Shown here: positions 19,180-27,693 of the stretch, piece by piece
Numbering within the stretch: position 1 is the first letter of the stretch
How the letters are laid out: each line of letters starts with the position of its first letter
Source of the DNA: Gaiellasilicea sp963802765
GTDB lineage: Bacteria; Actinomycetota; Thermoleophilia; Gaiellales; Gaiellaceae
DNA length: 64,000 bases
Direction: 5' to 3'
Assembly: GCA_963802765.1 (NCBI GenBank)
Contig: CAWDJZ010000018.1
Span: 62,001-126,000 of the forward strand
Notes under the pieces: model-generated
Seen by the model: only the letters and a program-made list of their open reading frames with translations
What the model was told of the DNA's origin: nothing
Database searches by the model: none
Made by a program: the position numbers and the translations under genes

Positions 19180-21241
19180 CGACACTCCGTTCCAGCACTA
19201 CCGTTCCGGTAGCCGCGTCGCGGCGGACCGACCAGCCGGGCGGGACGAGGACGGTGGTGTCGTACTCGTCGACGAGCAGTGGGCCCGGCTCCAGCTTCTC
19301 TCCGAGCGACCCCCGCGCGCGCACCGGCGCGTCGATCTCGTCGCCGCCGATGTGGATCCGGCGGCCGGCGCCGCCGCCCGATGCGGGCGCGTTCGCGTCG
19401 TCGAGGTGGAACGGGCGCGTTGCGGCAGACTGGCCGAGCGCGGCGAGGCGCAGCGCCCGGATCTCGACCGGCGAGCCGGCCCGGTCCCTGACGCCGTAGA
19501 GCCGCTCGTGCTCGTCCTCGAAGCGCGCCCGCAGCGCGGCGAGCACGCCACCGTCGATCGGCTCCGCCGGGAAGCCGACCTCGACCTCCCAGCTCTGGCC
19601 CCCATAGCGGAGGTCCGCCGTCCGCGCCCACTCGACCACCGAACGCCCCTCGAGCGCGCGGCCGAGCGCCGCCTCCATCTCGGCGAAGAGTGCTGCGACC
19701 ACAGCGGGATCGACGGCGTCCACGTCCAGGTGGCACGTCCGCACCTCGTGAAACTCGGGGCGCGCGAACAGGAGGCCGACAGCGCTGAAGAGGCCCGCGA
19801 TCGGCGGCACGAGGACGGTCCGCATCCCGAGGTCCTCCGCAAGCCCGGCCGCGTGGATCGGTCCGGCACCGCCGTACGCGATCAGCGCGAAGTCGCGCGG
19901 GTCGCGCCCCTTCTCGGACGAAACTGCCCGCAGCGCCCGCGTCATCCGCGCGTTCGCGATCCGGTGGATCCCGCTCGCAGCCTCGAAGAGCGTCAGCCCG
20001 AGCGGCTCGGCGACGCGGCGCACCGCCTGCTCGGCGAGCGTCGTGGAGATCGAGATCTGCCCGTCGGCGACCGGGCCGGAGGCCATATAGCCGAGCAGGA
20101 CGTTCGCGTCGGTCACCGTCGGCTCGACCCCGCCGCGCCCGTAGCAGGCCGGGCCGGGATCCGCCCCCGCGCTGCGCGGGCCGACCTGGAGGCCGCCCGC
20201 CGGATCGATCCAGGCGATGCTGCCGCCGCCCGCGCCGACCTCGGCGATGTCGATCGTCGGGATCCGCAGCAGCTCGCCGGCGCCGCGGATCAGGCGGCTT
20301 CCGGCCGACATCGAGCCGCCGACCTCGTACTCGCGCCCACGCGAGATCGCGCCGCCCTCGATCAGCGACGCCTTCGCGGTCGTGCCGCCCATGTCGAAGG
20401 AGAGCAGGTTGTCGACGCCGAGCCGCCGGCCCATCCCCTGGGCCGCCACGACACCGGCCGCAGGCCCCGATTCGAGCGCGAACACGGGCCGCTGCTTCGC
20501 GTCGCCCGAGGTCATCACGCCGCCCGAGGACTGCATGATCTGGAGCGGCCCGTCGATCCCGAGCTCGTCGAGGCCGGTCCGGATCCGGTCGAGGTAGGAC
20601 GACATCAGCGGCCGCACATAGGCGTTGACGACGGTCGTCGCGGAGCGCTCGTACTCGCGCTGCTCGCGCAGGATCTCGCTCGAGAGGGAGACGTTCGCCT
20701 CCGGGAGCTCCTCGGCCAGGATCGCGCCGAAGCGTTGCTCGTGCTCGGGGTAGAGGTAGGAGTGCAGGAAGCACACGGCCACGGACTCGACCCCCGTCTC
20801 GCGCAGCCGCGCGGCGAGCGCACGGCTTTCCTCGTCGTCGAGACTGCGCACGACCGTGCCGTCCGCGGCGACGCGCTCGTTCAGCTCGAAGCGGAGCCGC
20901 CGTTCGACGAGCGGCGGCGGCTTGCGCCAGAAGAGGTCGTACATGTGCGGGATCCGCAGCCGCCGCAACTCGAGCACGTCGCGGAAGCCGGCGGTCGTGA
21001 CGAGCGCGGTCAGGCTGCCGCGCCGCTCGAGCACGGCGTTCGTCGCGACGGTGGTTCCGTGAACGACCTCGGCGACCGGCCCGGCTGCGAGCCCGGAGAC
21101 CGCCTCGACGACCGCCCCGTCGTAGCGCGGCGGCGTCGAGAGGAGCTTGCGGAACGTGACGCGGCCTTCCGCGCCGTGGAGGATCACGTCGGTGAAGGTG
21201 CCGCCGACGTCGACGCCCACCCGTGCCTCGGCGACCGTCAT
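19169..21241 (-). CDS. Hydantoinase/oxoprolinase subunit A (HyuA family), first gene of the minus operon
   Basis: An intact 690-residue HyuA: VGVDVGGTFTDVIL at the N-terminus, VVHGTTVATNAVLERRG, MQSSGGVM, LSFDMGGTTAKASL, GAGGGSIAWIDPAGG, SAGADPGPACYGRGG and TVTDANVLLG. ATG at 21241 is chosen; an in-frame ATG at 21268 would add nine residues and would begin inside the palindrome. It is the promoter-proximal gene of the 17-kb minus-strand operon and is divergent from a GntR-type regulator 82 bp away. It presumably supplies ATP-dependent activation for the HyuB protein encoded just downstream. Substrate class (hydantoin, oxoproline, other cyclic amide) remains open. Confidence 0.92.
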   Translation of the reverse strand: MTVAEARVGVDVGGTFTDVILHGAEGRVTFRKLLSTPPRYDGAVVEAVSGLAAGPVAEVVHGTTVATNAVLERRGSLTALVTTAGFRDVLELRRLRIPHMYDLFWRKPPPLVERRLRFELNERVAADGTVVRSLDDEESRALAARLRETGVESVAVCFLHSYLYPEHEQRFGAILAEELPEANVSLSSEILREQREYERSATTVVNAYVRPLMSSYLDRIRTGLDELGIDGPLQIMQSSGGVMTSGDAKQRPVFALESGPAAGVVAAQGMGRRLGVDNLLSFDMGGTTAKASLIEGGAISRGREYEVGGSMSAGSRLIRGAGELLRIPTIDIAEVGAGGGSIAWIDPAGGLQVGPRSAGADPGPACYGRGGVEPTVTDANVLLGYMASGPVADGQISISTTLAEQAVRRVAEPLGLTLFEAASGIHRIANARMTRALRAVSSEKGRDPRDFALIAYGGAGPIHAAGLAEDLGMRTVLVPPIAGLFSAVGLLFARPEFHEVRTCHLDVDAVDPAVVAALFAEMEAALGRALEGRSVVEWARTADLRYGGQSWEVEVGFPAEPIDGGVLAALRARFEDEHERLYGVRDRAGSPVEIRALRLAALGQSAATRPFHLDDANAPASGGGAGRRIHIGGDEIDAPVRARGSLGEKLEPGPLLVDEYDTTVLVPPGWSVRRDAATGTVVLERSVDGG

Positions 21242-21265
21242 TGCGGCGGATCCAGGCGGCCCCGG

Positions 21266-21286
21266 CATGAAATATGAAATTTCATG
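21266..21286. promoter_or_regulatory. Palindromic operator candidate between hyuA and the GntR gene
   Basis: An AT-rich inverted repeat in otherwise GC-rich DNA: CATGAAAT (21266-21273) and ATTTCATG (21279-21286), containing the perfect 12-bp palindrome ATGAAATTTCAT (21274-21285) and a direct repeat of ATGAAAT. It lies 24 bp before the hyuA start and 37 bp before the divergent GntR-FCD gene, the expected place for autoregulation and control of both operons. Binding itself is inference. Confidence 0.6.
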
Positions 21287-21323
21287 TTGCGTCCGGGCCG
21301 AGCGTAAACGAGACTGAGGCGCG

Positions 21324-22019
21324 ATGGAAGGGACCGCGGCAGGCGTGTCGATCGAGCCGCTCGAGGAGCGGGAGTCGATCGAGCAGCGGGTCGCGCAGTC
21401 GCTCCGCGCGCTGATCGTCGCCGGACAGCTGCCCGAGGGCACGCAGCTCGTCCAGCGGGAGCTCGCAGCGAGGCTCGGTGTCTCGCAAACCCCCGTCCGC
21501 GCAGGCCTCAGCCGGCTCGCGCGCGAAGGCTTCGTCGTGGTCGGCTCGACGGGGCGTACGTTCGTGAGCAGGCTGACGCGCGAGGACTTCGAGGAGATCT
21601 ACGCGGCTCGGCTCGGACTGGAGGGTCTCGCGGCTCGGCTCGGTGCGGAGGCGGTCGGCCCGGCTCAGCTAGCGAGCATGCGCAGGTCGCTGGGGAGGCT
21701 CGAGCGCGCCGCCGCCGCGCAGGACGTCGACGCCTACCTGGCACTTCGCTGGGAGTTCTACGGCACGTGCTACCGGGCGAGCGGCAGGCGCCGACTCGTC
21801 GAGGAGGTCGAGCGGCTCTACTGGCGCTCCGAGCGCTACAACCGGATCGTCCTCTCGACGCCGCAGCGGTTCCAGGAGTCGCTCGGCCGCTACTCGGCCT
21901 TCTACGCGAACTGCGAGGAGAACGATGGGCCGGCCGCCGAGCACAGCGTTCAGGACAGTCTCCGCTGGGCGGTCGACAGCATCGCGGGCGGGCTGCCCTC
22001 GGAAGCGGCGCAAACGTGA
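21324..22019 (+). CDS. GntR family transcriptional regulator (FCD-type effector domain)
   Basis: A 231-residue regulator. The N-terminal winged helix-turn-helix has the GntR signature ALIVAGQLPEGTQLVQRELA and the recognition region LGVSQTPVRAGLSRLAREGF. The following all-helical domain begins at REDFEEIYAARLGLEGLAARL, typical of FadR/FCD effector-binding domains, which often sense a pathway carboxylate through a metal. It is divergent to the hyu operon and is the first gene of a GntR-oxidase-FAH operon. The palindrome at 21266-21286 is its likely operator. Repression relieved by a ring-opened or oxidised intermediate is the simplest hypothesis. Confidence 0.92.
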   Translation: MEGTAAGVSIEPLEERESIEQRVAQSLRALIVAGQLPEGTQLVQRELAARLGVSQTPVRAGLSRLAREGFVVVGSTGRTFVSRLTREDFEEIYAARLGLEGLAARLGAEAVGPAQLASMRRSLGRLERAAAAQDVDAYLALRWEFYGTCYRASGRRRLVEEVERLYWRSERYNRIVLSTPQRFQESLGRYSAFYANCEENDGPAAEHSVQDSLRWAVDSIAGGLPSEAAQT

Positions 22020-23548
22020 GCGTCGCCGTCAATGAGCTCCGAGAGGCGCTCGTCGAGGCGCTCGGCGAGGACGCCCGCGTCTCCGACGGCGACTCCGAGC
22101 GCGACCTGCATGCCTCGGACATCACCTTCCACCGGCCGCGACGGCCCGACCTCGTCGTCTACCCGTCCTCGACGGAGGAGGTCTCGCGCGTCCTCGCTGT
22201 CGCGAGCGAGCGCCGGGTGGCCGTGACGCCGTTCGGCGCCGGTTCGAGCCTCGAGGGGCATGTGATCCCGACCCGAGGCGGCATCAGCCTCGATCTCTCC
22301 CGCCTCGATCGGATCGTCGAGATCGCTCCGGGCGATCTCAGCGCGACCGTCCAGGCGGGCGTAACGCGAACGGCACTCGAGCGCGCGGCGGGCGAGCACG
22401 GGCTCTTCTTCCCGGTCGACCCCGGCGCGGACGCGACGCTCGGCGGCATGGCCGCGACGAACGCGGCCGGGACGACGACGATCCGGTACGGGAAGATGCG
22501 CGCGAACGTCCTTGCGCTCGAGGCGGTGCTGGCCGACGGGACGATCGTCCGGACGGGCAGCCGGGCGCCGAAGACCTCCGCCGGCTACGACCTCACGAGC
22601 CTGCTCGTCGGTTCGGAGGGGACGCTCGCGGTGATCACCGAGGTGCGCGTCCGCCTCTACGGCATTCCGGAGCACGTCGTCGCACAGCGCATCTCCTTCC
22701 CGACGCTCGAAGCCGCCTGCCGGACCGCGGCCGCGGCCGTCGCCGCCGGCTCGGCGGTCACCCGCCTGGAGCTGCTCGACGCCTGGACGCTCGCGGCAAT
22801 CAATGCATACCGCGGCTCGGACTACCCGGAGGGCCCTTGCCTGCTGGTCGAAGCGGCGGGTACCGAGGGGACGGTCGAGGCCGACCTCGCGCTGGTGCGG
22901 GAGCTGGCCGAGGCGGAGGGGGCGACCGAGATCGTCGACGAGCGCGACCCGGCCGGCCGCGCCGCGCTCTGGGCCGCGCGGCACGACTCAGCCTACGCGG
23001 CCGCTGCGTTCCGGCCGGGACGCCGCGAACGCGCGACCGACACGTGCGTTCCTGTCTCCGAGCTGGCAGGCGCTGTCGCGTTCGCCCGCGCCGAGGCCGA
23101 CCGACTCGGCCTCGAAGCGGCGATCCTGGGCCACGCCGGCGACGGCAACATCCACGTCAACCTCATGGTCGACCCGGACGATCGCGCCGAGCTCGCGCTC
23201 GCCGACGAGCTCGTCGGGCTCCTGGTCGCCGACGCGCTCGCGCGCGGCGGCACCTGCACGGGCGAGCACGGGATCGGCCTCGGCAAGATCGCCGCGCTCG
23301 AGCTGGAGCACGGCGACCTCGTGCCGCTGATGCGCGGGGTCAAGCGCGTCTTCGACCCGCTCGGGATCATGAATCCCGGCAAGGTCTTCACCCACGAGAG
23401 GAGCCATCGATGCCGGATAGCGGCCTGCCGTTCGCACGCCCGGGCAAGATCGTCTGCGTCGGCCTCAACTACCGCGACCACGCGGAGGAGTCGGGGATGG
23501 AGATCCCGCAACGGCCCCTGCTCTTCGCCAAATGGCCGAACTCGCTGA
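22016..23548 (+). CDS. FAD-binding oxidase, GlcD/D-lactate dehydrogenase type
   Basis: A PCMH-type flavoprotein oxidising a 2-hydroxy acid. An FAD-binding N-terminal half (VTPFGAGSSLEGHVIP, VDPGADATLGGMAATNAAGTTT, LTSLLVGSEGTLAVIT) is followed by the FAD-oxidase C-terminal domain with GHAGDGNIHVNL and GTCTGEHGIGLGK. The GTG start overlaps the GntR stop (GTGA). The family normally ends soon after IMNPGKVF (~23390, about 460 residues). As read, no stop occurs there and the frame runs ~150 nt into the next gene, giving a low-complexity Arg/Ser tail that is probably not real. A D-2-hydroxyacid from the hyu pathway is a plausible substrate. Confidence 0.9.
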   Translation: MSVAVNELREALVEALGEDARVSDGDSERDLHASDITFHRPRRPDLVVYPSSTEEVSRVLAVASERRVAVTPFGAGSSLEGHVIPTRGGISLDLSRLDRIVEIAPGDLSATVQAGVTRTALERAAGEHGLFFPVDPGADATLGGMAATNAAGTTTIRYGKMRANVLALEAVLADGTIVRTGSRAPKTSAGYDLTSLLVGSEGTLAVITEVRVRLYGIPEHVVAQRISFPTLEAACRTAAAAVAAGSAVTRLELLDAWTLAAINAYRGSDYPEGPCLLVEAAGTEGTVEADLALVRELAEAEGATEIVDERDPAGRAALWAARHDSAYAAAAFRPGRRERATDTCVPVSELAGAVAFARAEADRLGLEAAILGHAGDGNIHVNLMVDPDDRAELALADELVGLLVADALARGGTCTGEHGIGLGKIAALELEHGDLVPLMRGVKRVFDPLGIMNPGKVFTHERSHRCRIAACRSHARARSSASASTTATTRRSRGWRSRNGPCSSPNGRTR

Positions 23549-24069
23549 TCGGGCCCGGCCAGCCGATCGTGCTCCCCGAGCAGGCGCAGGAGGTCGACTA
23601 CGAGGCCGAGCTCGGCGTCGTGGTCGGGAAGCGCGCGCAGCGCGTGCCGGTCGCCGACGCGCTCGACCACGTCGCCGGTTACGTCTGCGCGAACGAGGTG
23701 AGCGCGCGGGACATCCAGTTCGCCGACGGCCAGTGGACGCGCGCGAAGTCGTTCGACTCCTTCTGCCCGGTCGGCCCGATCACCCCCGTCGACCAGGTGC
23801 CCGACCCGCAGACGCTGCGGATCCGCTGCCTCCTCAACGGCGAGGTCGTCCAGGATTCCTCGACCGCGCAGATGATCTTCACGGTCGCCGAGGTGATCGC
23901 CTTCACGAGCGACGGGATCACGCTCGATCCGGGCGACCTGATCCTGACGGGGACGCCGGCAGGCGTCGGCTTCGGGCGCAAGCCGCCTGTGTACCTCGCA
24001 GACGGGGACGAGGTGACGATCGAGATCGAGCGGGTCGGCTCGCTGACGAATCCCGTCCGGCGCGAGTAG
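23410..24069 (+). CDS. Fumarylacetoacetate hydrolase (FAH) family protein
   Basis: A 219-residue FAH-fold enzyme. GKIVCVGLNYRDHAEE marks the N-terminus. The metal-binding acidic residues sit in VDYEAELGVVVG, NEVSARDIQ carries the next Asp, and LILTGTPAGVGFGRKP the oxyanion region. Members hydrolyse or decarboxylate acylpyruvates and related 2-oxo acids using Mg2+ or Mn2+. ATG at 23410 is supported by AGAGGAG seven bases upstream (23397-23403). It is the third gene of the GntR operon and follows a 2-hydroxyacid oxidase, so it may process the oxo-acid product. The exact substrate is unknown. Confidence 0.91.
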   Translation: MPDSGLPFARPGKIVCVGLNYRDHAEESGMEIPQRPLLFAKWPNSLIGPGQPIVLPEQAQEVDYEAELGVVVGKRAQRVPVADALDHVAGYVCANEVSARDIQFADGQWTRAKSFDSFCPVGPITPVDQVPDPQTLRIRCLLNGEVVQDSSTAQMIFTVAEVIAFTSDGITLDPGDLILTGTPAGVGFGRKPPVYLADGDEVTIEIERVGSLTNPVRRE

Positions 24070-24078
24070 GCATCGACC

Positions 24079-24822
24079 TCAAGAGAGGCCGGTCTTTCGC
24101 ACCCCCCGCAATCGGGCGCGGCTCTCCGGGCTCCGCCGCTCGATCGCGCGGGAGAAGGCCTCTGCGCCCATTTCGGCCGCGTGCGTCTCGAGGTACGCGC
24201 CGACCTCGTCCTCGTAGACGTTTCCGAGCTCGCGGAGCACCCAGCCGACGGCGGTCTGCACGTAGTGCCGATCGTCGCCGAGGCAGTTCGAGACGAGGGG
24301 CAGCATGTCGCCGGGTGGGAGGAAGACCGCGTTCCGTCCGCTGTAGTGCACGAGGCTCACGATCGAGATGCGCCGCAGCCACTCTTCCTCGGCGGCGTTC
24401 CAGGCCTGCAACTGCGGATACACGTCGTCGGTGTAGCGCTCGAGCACCCTCGAGTAGAGGCCGCTCAGGAGGTCGCTGTGGCACCAGTTGTCGACCCGGC
24501 CGGTCCAGTGCCGGATCACCGGCCAGAGGCCGGCCGGCACGCGCTTGCGGACGATCGGCGCATAGAACTCCAGCGCGGCGAAGAGGACGTCGCCGTACGG
24601 CGAGGACGACCAGAGCTCGTCCCAGATCTCGAGGACCTGCTCCTCCGGCAGGTCGGAGAACGAGAATCCCTGCTTGACGCGCTTCCTGAGCGCCGGGAAG
24701 CGGATCCCGAGGTGCTCGAGCTGTGAGCCGCGGTCTCGCCGGATCGCCTCTCCCAGTCGAGGATCACCGATCGCGCGCAGCGCTTGTACGACCTCTTCGT
24801 GGTAGTCGCGGTCGCGATTCAC
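24079..24822 (-). CDS. DNA alkylation repair protein (AlkD-like HEAT repeats)
   Basis: A 247-residue all-helical protein of the AlkD/AlkC HEAT-repeat glycosylase family. It shows FPALRKRVKQ, the DELWSSSPYGDVLFAALEFY stretch, WVIRHW-type segments (VIRHWTGRVDNWCHSDLLSGL) and GWVLRELGNVYEDEVGAYLE. The WTGRVDNWCHSDLL region corresponds to the conserved Trp/Asp surface used to recognise alkylated bases. It would excise N3- or N7-alkylpurines. GTG at 24822 overlaps the stop of the upstream kinase fusion, so repair and kinase functions are translationally coupled. The frame is continuous with the upstream kinase region, but the family boundary and the GTG argue for a separate protein. Confidence 0.85.
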   Translation of the reverse strand: MNRDRDYHEEVVQALRAIGDPRLGEAIRRDRGSQLEHLGIRFPALRKRVKQGFSFSDLPEEQVLEIWDELWSSSPYGDVLFAALEFYAPIVRKRVPAGLWPVIRHWTGRVDNWCHSDLLSGLYSRVLERYTDDVYPQLQAWNAAEEEWLRRISIVSLVHYSGRNAVFLPPGDMLPLVSNCLGDDRHYVQTAVGWVLRELGNVYEDEVGAYLETHAAEMGAEAFSRAIERRSPESRARLRGVRKTGLS

Positions 24823-26559
24823 GTTTCCCGAGGCTGCACGTAGCTGGCGCCCAGGGTCGTCGCGAGGGTCCGGTGCGCGGGCCCCGCTCCGAGCAGGATC
24901 GAGCGGGACGGGTCGACGCCGTGCGCTCCGCGCGAACGCGAGCGGCAAGCCCGGCAGCGGCGGCCGGCACCAGCAAGTTGGCGGGCCGCCGGCGTGCGGG
25001 CAAAGAGCGCTCTCAACCACTCCGGACACCTCGGCAGCGAGGCGGGCAGCGTCGGCGGCGAGCGCCTCGGGCGAGCCGTCCGGGCTCCAGTCGAAGACCA
25101 AGTGTGGCGCGTGCCGATCCCCTTCCGCAAGCGCCGGCTCCCAGCCGGGTTGGCGCAACGCGGCCGCTGCGACGAAGACACCCGGCTGCGCTCGCCCGTC
25201 GGGTGGCCTGCGCTCGAACGGCAGCTGCTCGACGCCGGCGAAGCCCTCGTCGGCCGAGGGCGGCTCGAGCTCTCGGAGCGTGCGCATCTGGGAGGTCGGC
25301 GCGATCACGCCGGGCTCTCGCGCGCGAACCCGCAGCTCGGCCGGGCCCGGGAGAGAGCCGAGACGCTCGAGCAGCCGCTCGACGACGTTGACCTGCGCCT
25401 GCGCGAGCGGGGTATCGAGCCAGATGCAGCGCGTCGCGACCCGGTGCCGCGCCGCCGTCTCGATCACATAGCTCCGCGCCGCGCGCGTGAGGTAGGTGTT
25501 GTCGAGGACGATTCGCCGAGCGCCCGACGCCAGCTGCTCATCGAGGGCGTCGGCGAGCTCGCGCAACGAGCCGCCCCGCTCGTCTCGGTTGAGACGGACA
25601 TAGCCCTGGGCCACGTACTCCTCGGCGACGCGGCTCTTGCCGGCTCCCGGGATGCCCATCACGAGGACGACGTCCGCGTCGTCCATCCGGCGCGGGCGGG
25701 ACGGGCGGCGGGCGGGGTGCGGCCCGCCGAACGCGCCGGCGAGGGCCGCACGGTCGTCGGCCTCGAGGTTGAGCGTGGCCGCACGGGCCGCCGAGCGCGC
25801 GGTCTCCGGCCGCCGAGCGCCGGGGATCGCAACGACCGCGGGTGAGAGGTCGAGCACCCACGCGAGCGCGACCTCGGCCGGAGTCGCACCGCGGGCCGCC
25901 GCGACGCCGACGAGCGCGTCGTGGCGCGAGAGCCGGCCCGCTCGGCGCGGCCCTCCGAGCGGCGAGTGGGCGATGACGGCGATCCCGGCCTCGGCACAGC
26001 GCTCGACCACTCCTCCTCGGAGCGGGCCGTCGTCGAAGGGGCTGAGCGCGACCTGGACGGCGGTGACCGGTGCGAGCTCGAGCGCCTCGTCCAGCTGGCC
26101 TCGATTGACGTTCGAGAGCCCCACGCTCTTCACGAGGCCGTCGTCGACGAGCCGCGCCAGCGCGCGCACGGAGGTTCGCCAGGGCGTTCGCGGATCGGGC
26201 GCGTGGACGAGGTAGAGGTCGATCGGCAGGCCGTCCAGTGCGGCCAGGCTCGCCTCGCAGTCGGCTCGAATGGCCTTGGCGCGGCCGTCCGGGACCCACG
26301 CGCCGCCGGGCCTCGCCATGCCTCCCTTGGTGACGATCCGTGCCGTCGAGTCGGCACCGCACAGGCGCAGGGCCCTGGCCAGCAGCCGCTCGTTGTCGCC
26401 GTACGCCCGGGCAGTGTCGAACACGGTGATGCCCGCCTCGGCGGCGGCGACGATCGTCTCGAGCGCGCGATCCTCGTCGCGGTCCTCGTCCGTCGACAGG
26501 CGCATGCAGCCGAGGCCGATGCGGAGCTCCGACGCAGCTGGCCAGCCGGGCCGACTCAT
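24819..26559 (-). CDS. Aldo/keto reductase fused to a PNKP-like P-loop kinase and a degenerate HAD-like domain (frameshift at 24927)
   Basis: One continuous frame encodes about 580 residues. Residues ~1-285 are an aldo/keto reductase with Asp and Tyr in TVFDTARAYG, Lys in IVTKGG and His in LYLVHAPD. A short Arg/Pro linker follows. A kinase starts near residue 292 with Walker A MGIPGAGKS and the segment IVLDNTYLTRAARSYVIETA, strikingly like the kinase of polynucleotide kinase/phosphatase. The C-terminal part resembles GmhB-type HAD phosphatases (CPHAGGPPTCWCRPPLPG, GVDPSRSILLG) but lacks the DxD nucleophile and motif IV Asp. An extra base at 24927 breaks the last ~35 codons. An internal ATG at 25686 has no good ribosome site. 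Confidence 0.75.
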
Positions 26560-26566
26560 CGCTCTC

Positions 26567-27649
26567 CTAGCGTCGCACGGACAGCAGCTCGGCCAGGAGC
26601 GTGCCCGTCTCGACGGCCGCCTCCTCGCGGAGCGAGTACCGGTAGGAACGGGCGTTGCCGCTGACGATCACGAGACCGGCGGCGCGGAGCTGGTTCAGAT
26701 GGTGGTGCGCCGTCGACTTGGCCAGCCCCGTCAGTTCGGTGAGCTCGTTGAGGGACGCGTCGCCCGCCGCGAGCCGGCGGAGGATCTGGATGCGTCCCTC
26801 CTCGGCGAGCGCGCGTCCGAGGAGCACTGCCCGCTCACGGACGTCCCGTTCCGCCTCGCGTGGCTCCTCAGCCGGGTAGCAGATGATCCGCGCGTCCCGA
26901 TGCTGGCAGAGCAGCAGCCACGGGCGTGCGGCGACCTGCGGTGCGAGCACGACACGCGACGCCTCCGGCTCCCTCTCGTAGACGAAACCGCGGGCGGCCG
27001 CCGAGATCAGGGTGTCGGGGCTCACGCGTGCGGACAGCGCCCGCCTTGCCTCGACATCGGCCCGGAGCACGGCCAGCACCTTGTCCTCGTGGGGCGCGAA
27101 GGCCTCGTCCGCAAAGCGGCGCAGCACCGTGACGATGCGCTGCTTCGTCTGCGCTGCGCTCAGCGGCAGAAGCCGCTCGAGCGATTGCCGCGCGCGACCG
27201 GCGTAGTAGCGCTCGTGGCCGAGCAGGGCCGCGATCGCCTTCCGATCCTCCGCAGCGGCGCGCTCGAGCGTTTCCGCCCCGGCGACGATCCGCCACGACG
27301 GCACGTAGACGCCGACGACGTGCCGGCGGAGCTCCTCCGGGCCCACGTGAGCGACCCGGTCGACGAAGGCAGCCGCGGATCCGACCGGAGCGTCGAGAGC
27401 GAGCCCGAGGAGATGGAGCCACACCTCGCCCGCCTCGCGCCCGACTCCCTCGATCGCGCGCCTGAGCCCGGCCGAGCAGGCGTCGGGGTCGTCCGGCAGC
27501 CAGCTCGGCCGTTCCGCCGTTCGCTCCGCCGTCAGGGTCGACAGGCCGATCAGGAGCTCGAAGGCGGGATCGGCGCGCAGCTCGACCGCAAAAGCCGGCC
27601 CGGCCGCCGAGGCGTCGTGGATCTTTGGTTCTTGCTCAGTCGTATTCAT
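26567..27649 (-). CDS. ArsR-like winged-helix transcriptional regulator with large N-terminal domain
   Basis: A 360-residue protein whose C-terminal ~100 residues form an ArsR-type winged helix: LGRALAEEGRIQILRRLAAG, then DASLNELTELTGLAKSTAHHHLNQLRAAGL, then the wing VSGNARSYRYSL. The long N-terminal part is helical and Leu/Ala/Arg-rich, as in DUF5937-type regulators; no known ligand-binding motif is evident. The gene is divergent from an aldo/keto reductase gene 44 bp away, across a region with AT-rich inverted repeats. It is followed after 7 bp by the AKR-kinase fusion. Autoregulation and control of the divergent reductase are inferred from this arrangement. Confidence 0.85.
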   Translation of the reverse strand: MNTTEQEPKIHDASAAGPAFAVELRADPAFELLIGLSTLTAERTAERPSWLPDDPDACSAGLRRAIEGVGREAGEVWLHLLGLALDAPVGSAAAFVDRVAHVGPEELRRHVVGVYVPSWRIVAGAETLERAAAEDRKAIAALLGHERYYAGRARQSLERLLPLSAAQTKQRIVTVLRRFADEAFAPHEDKVLAVLRADVEARRALSARVSPDTLISAAARGFVYEREPEASRVVLAPQVAARPWLLLCQHRDARIICYPAEEPREAERDVRERAVLLGRALAEEGRIQILRRLAAGDASLNELTELTGLAKSTAHHHLNQLRAAGLVIVSGNARSYRYSLREEAAVETGTLLAELLSVRR

Positions 27650-27650
27650 T

Positions 27651-27669
27651 CGATTATTATCGGACGATA
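27651..27669. promoter_or_regulatory. Overlapping AT-rich inverted repeats in divergent promoter region
   Basis: CGAT-TATT-ATCG (27651-27662) overlaps TATCG-GA-CGATA (27658-27669). The stretch is unusually AT-rich for this genome. It lies 1-20 bp upstream of the ArsR-like gene start and 24 bp before the aldo/keto reductase start, making it a candidate operator or promoter core for both genes. Confidence 0.4.
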
Positions 27670-27693
27670 CTAGCTCAGCGAAAGGACGTCACC

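Noticed and set aside
25684..25686. Separate start (ATG at 25686) for the kinase part of the AKR-kinase protein
   Set aside because: No ribosome binding site precedes it and the frame is continuous with the reductase without any stop, so a fusion is the simpler reading; kept as an alternative only.
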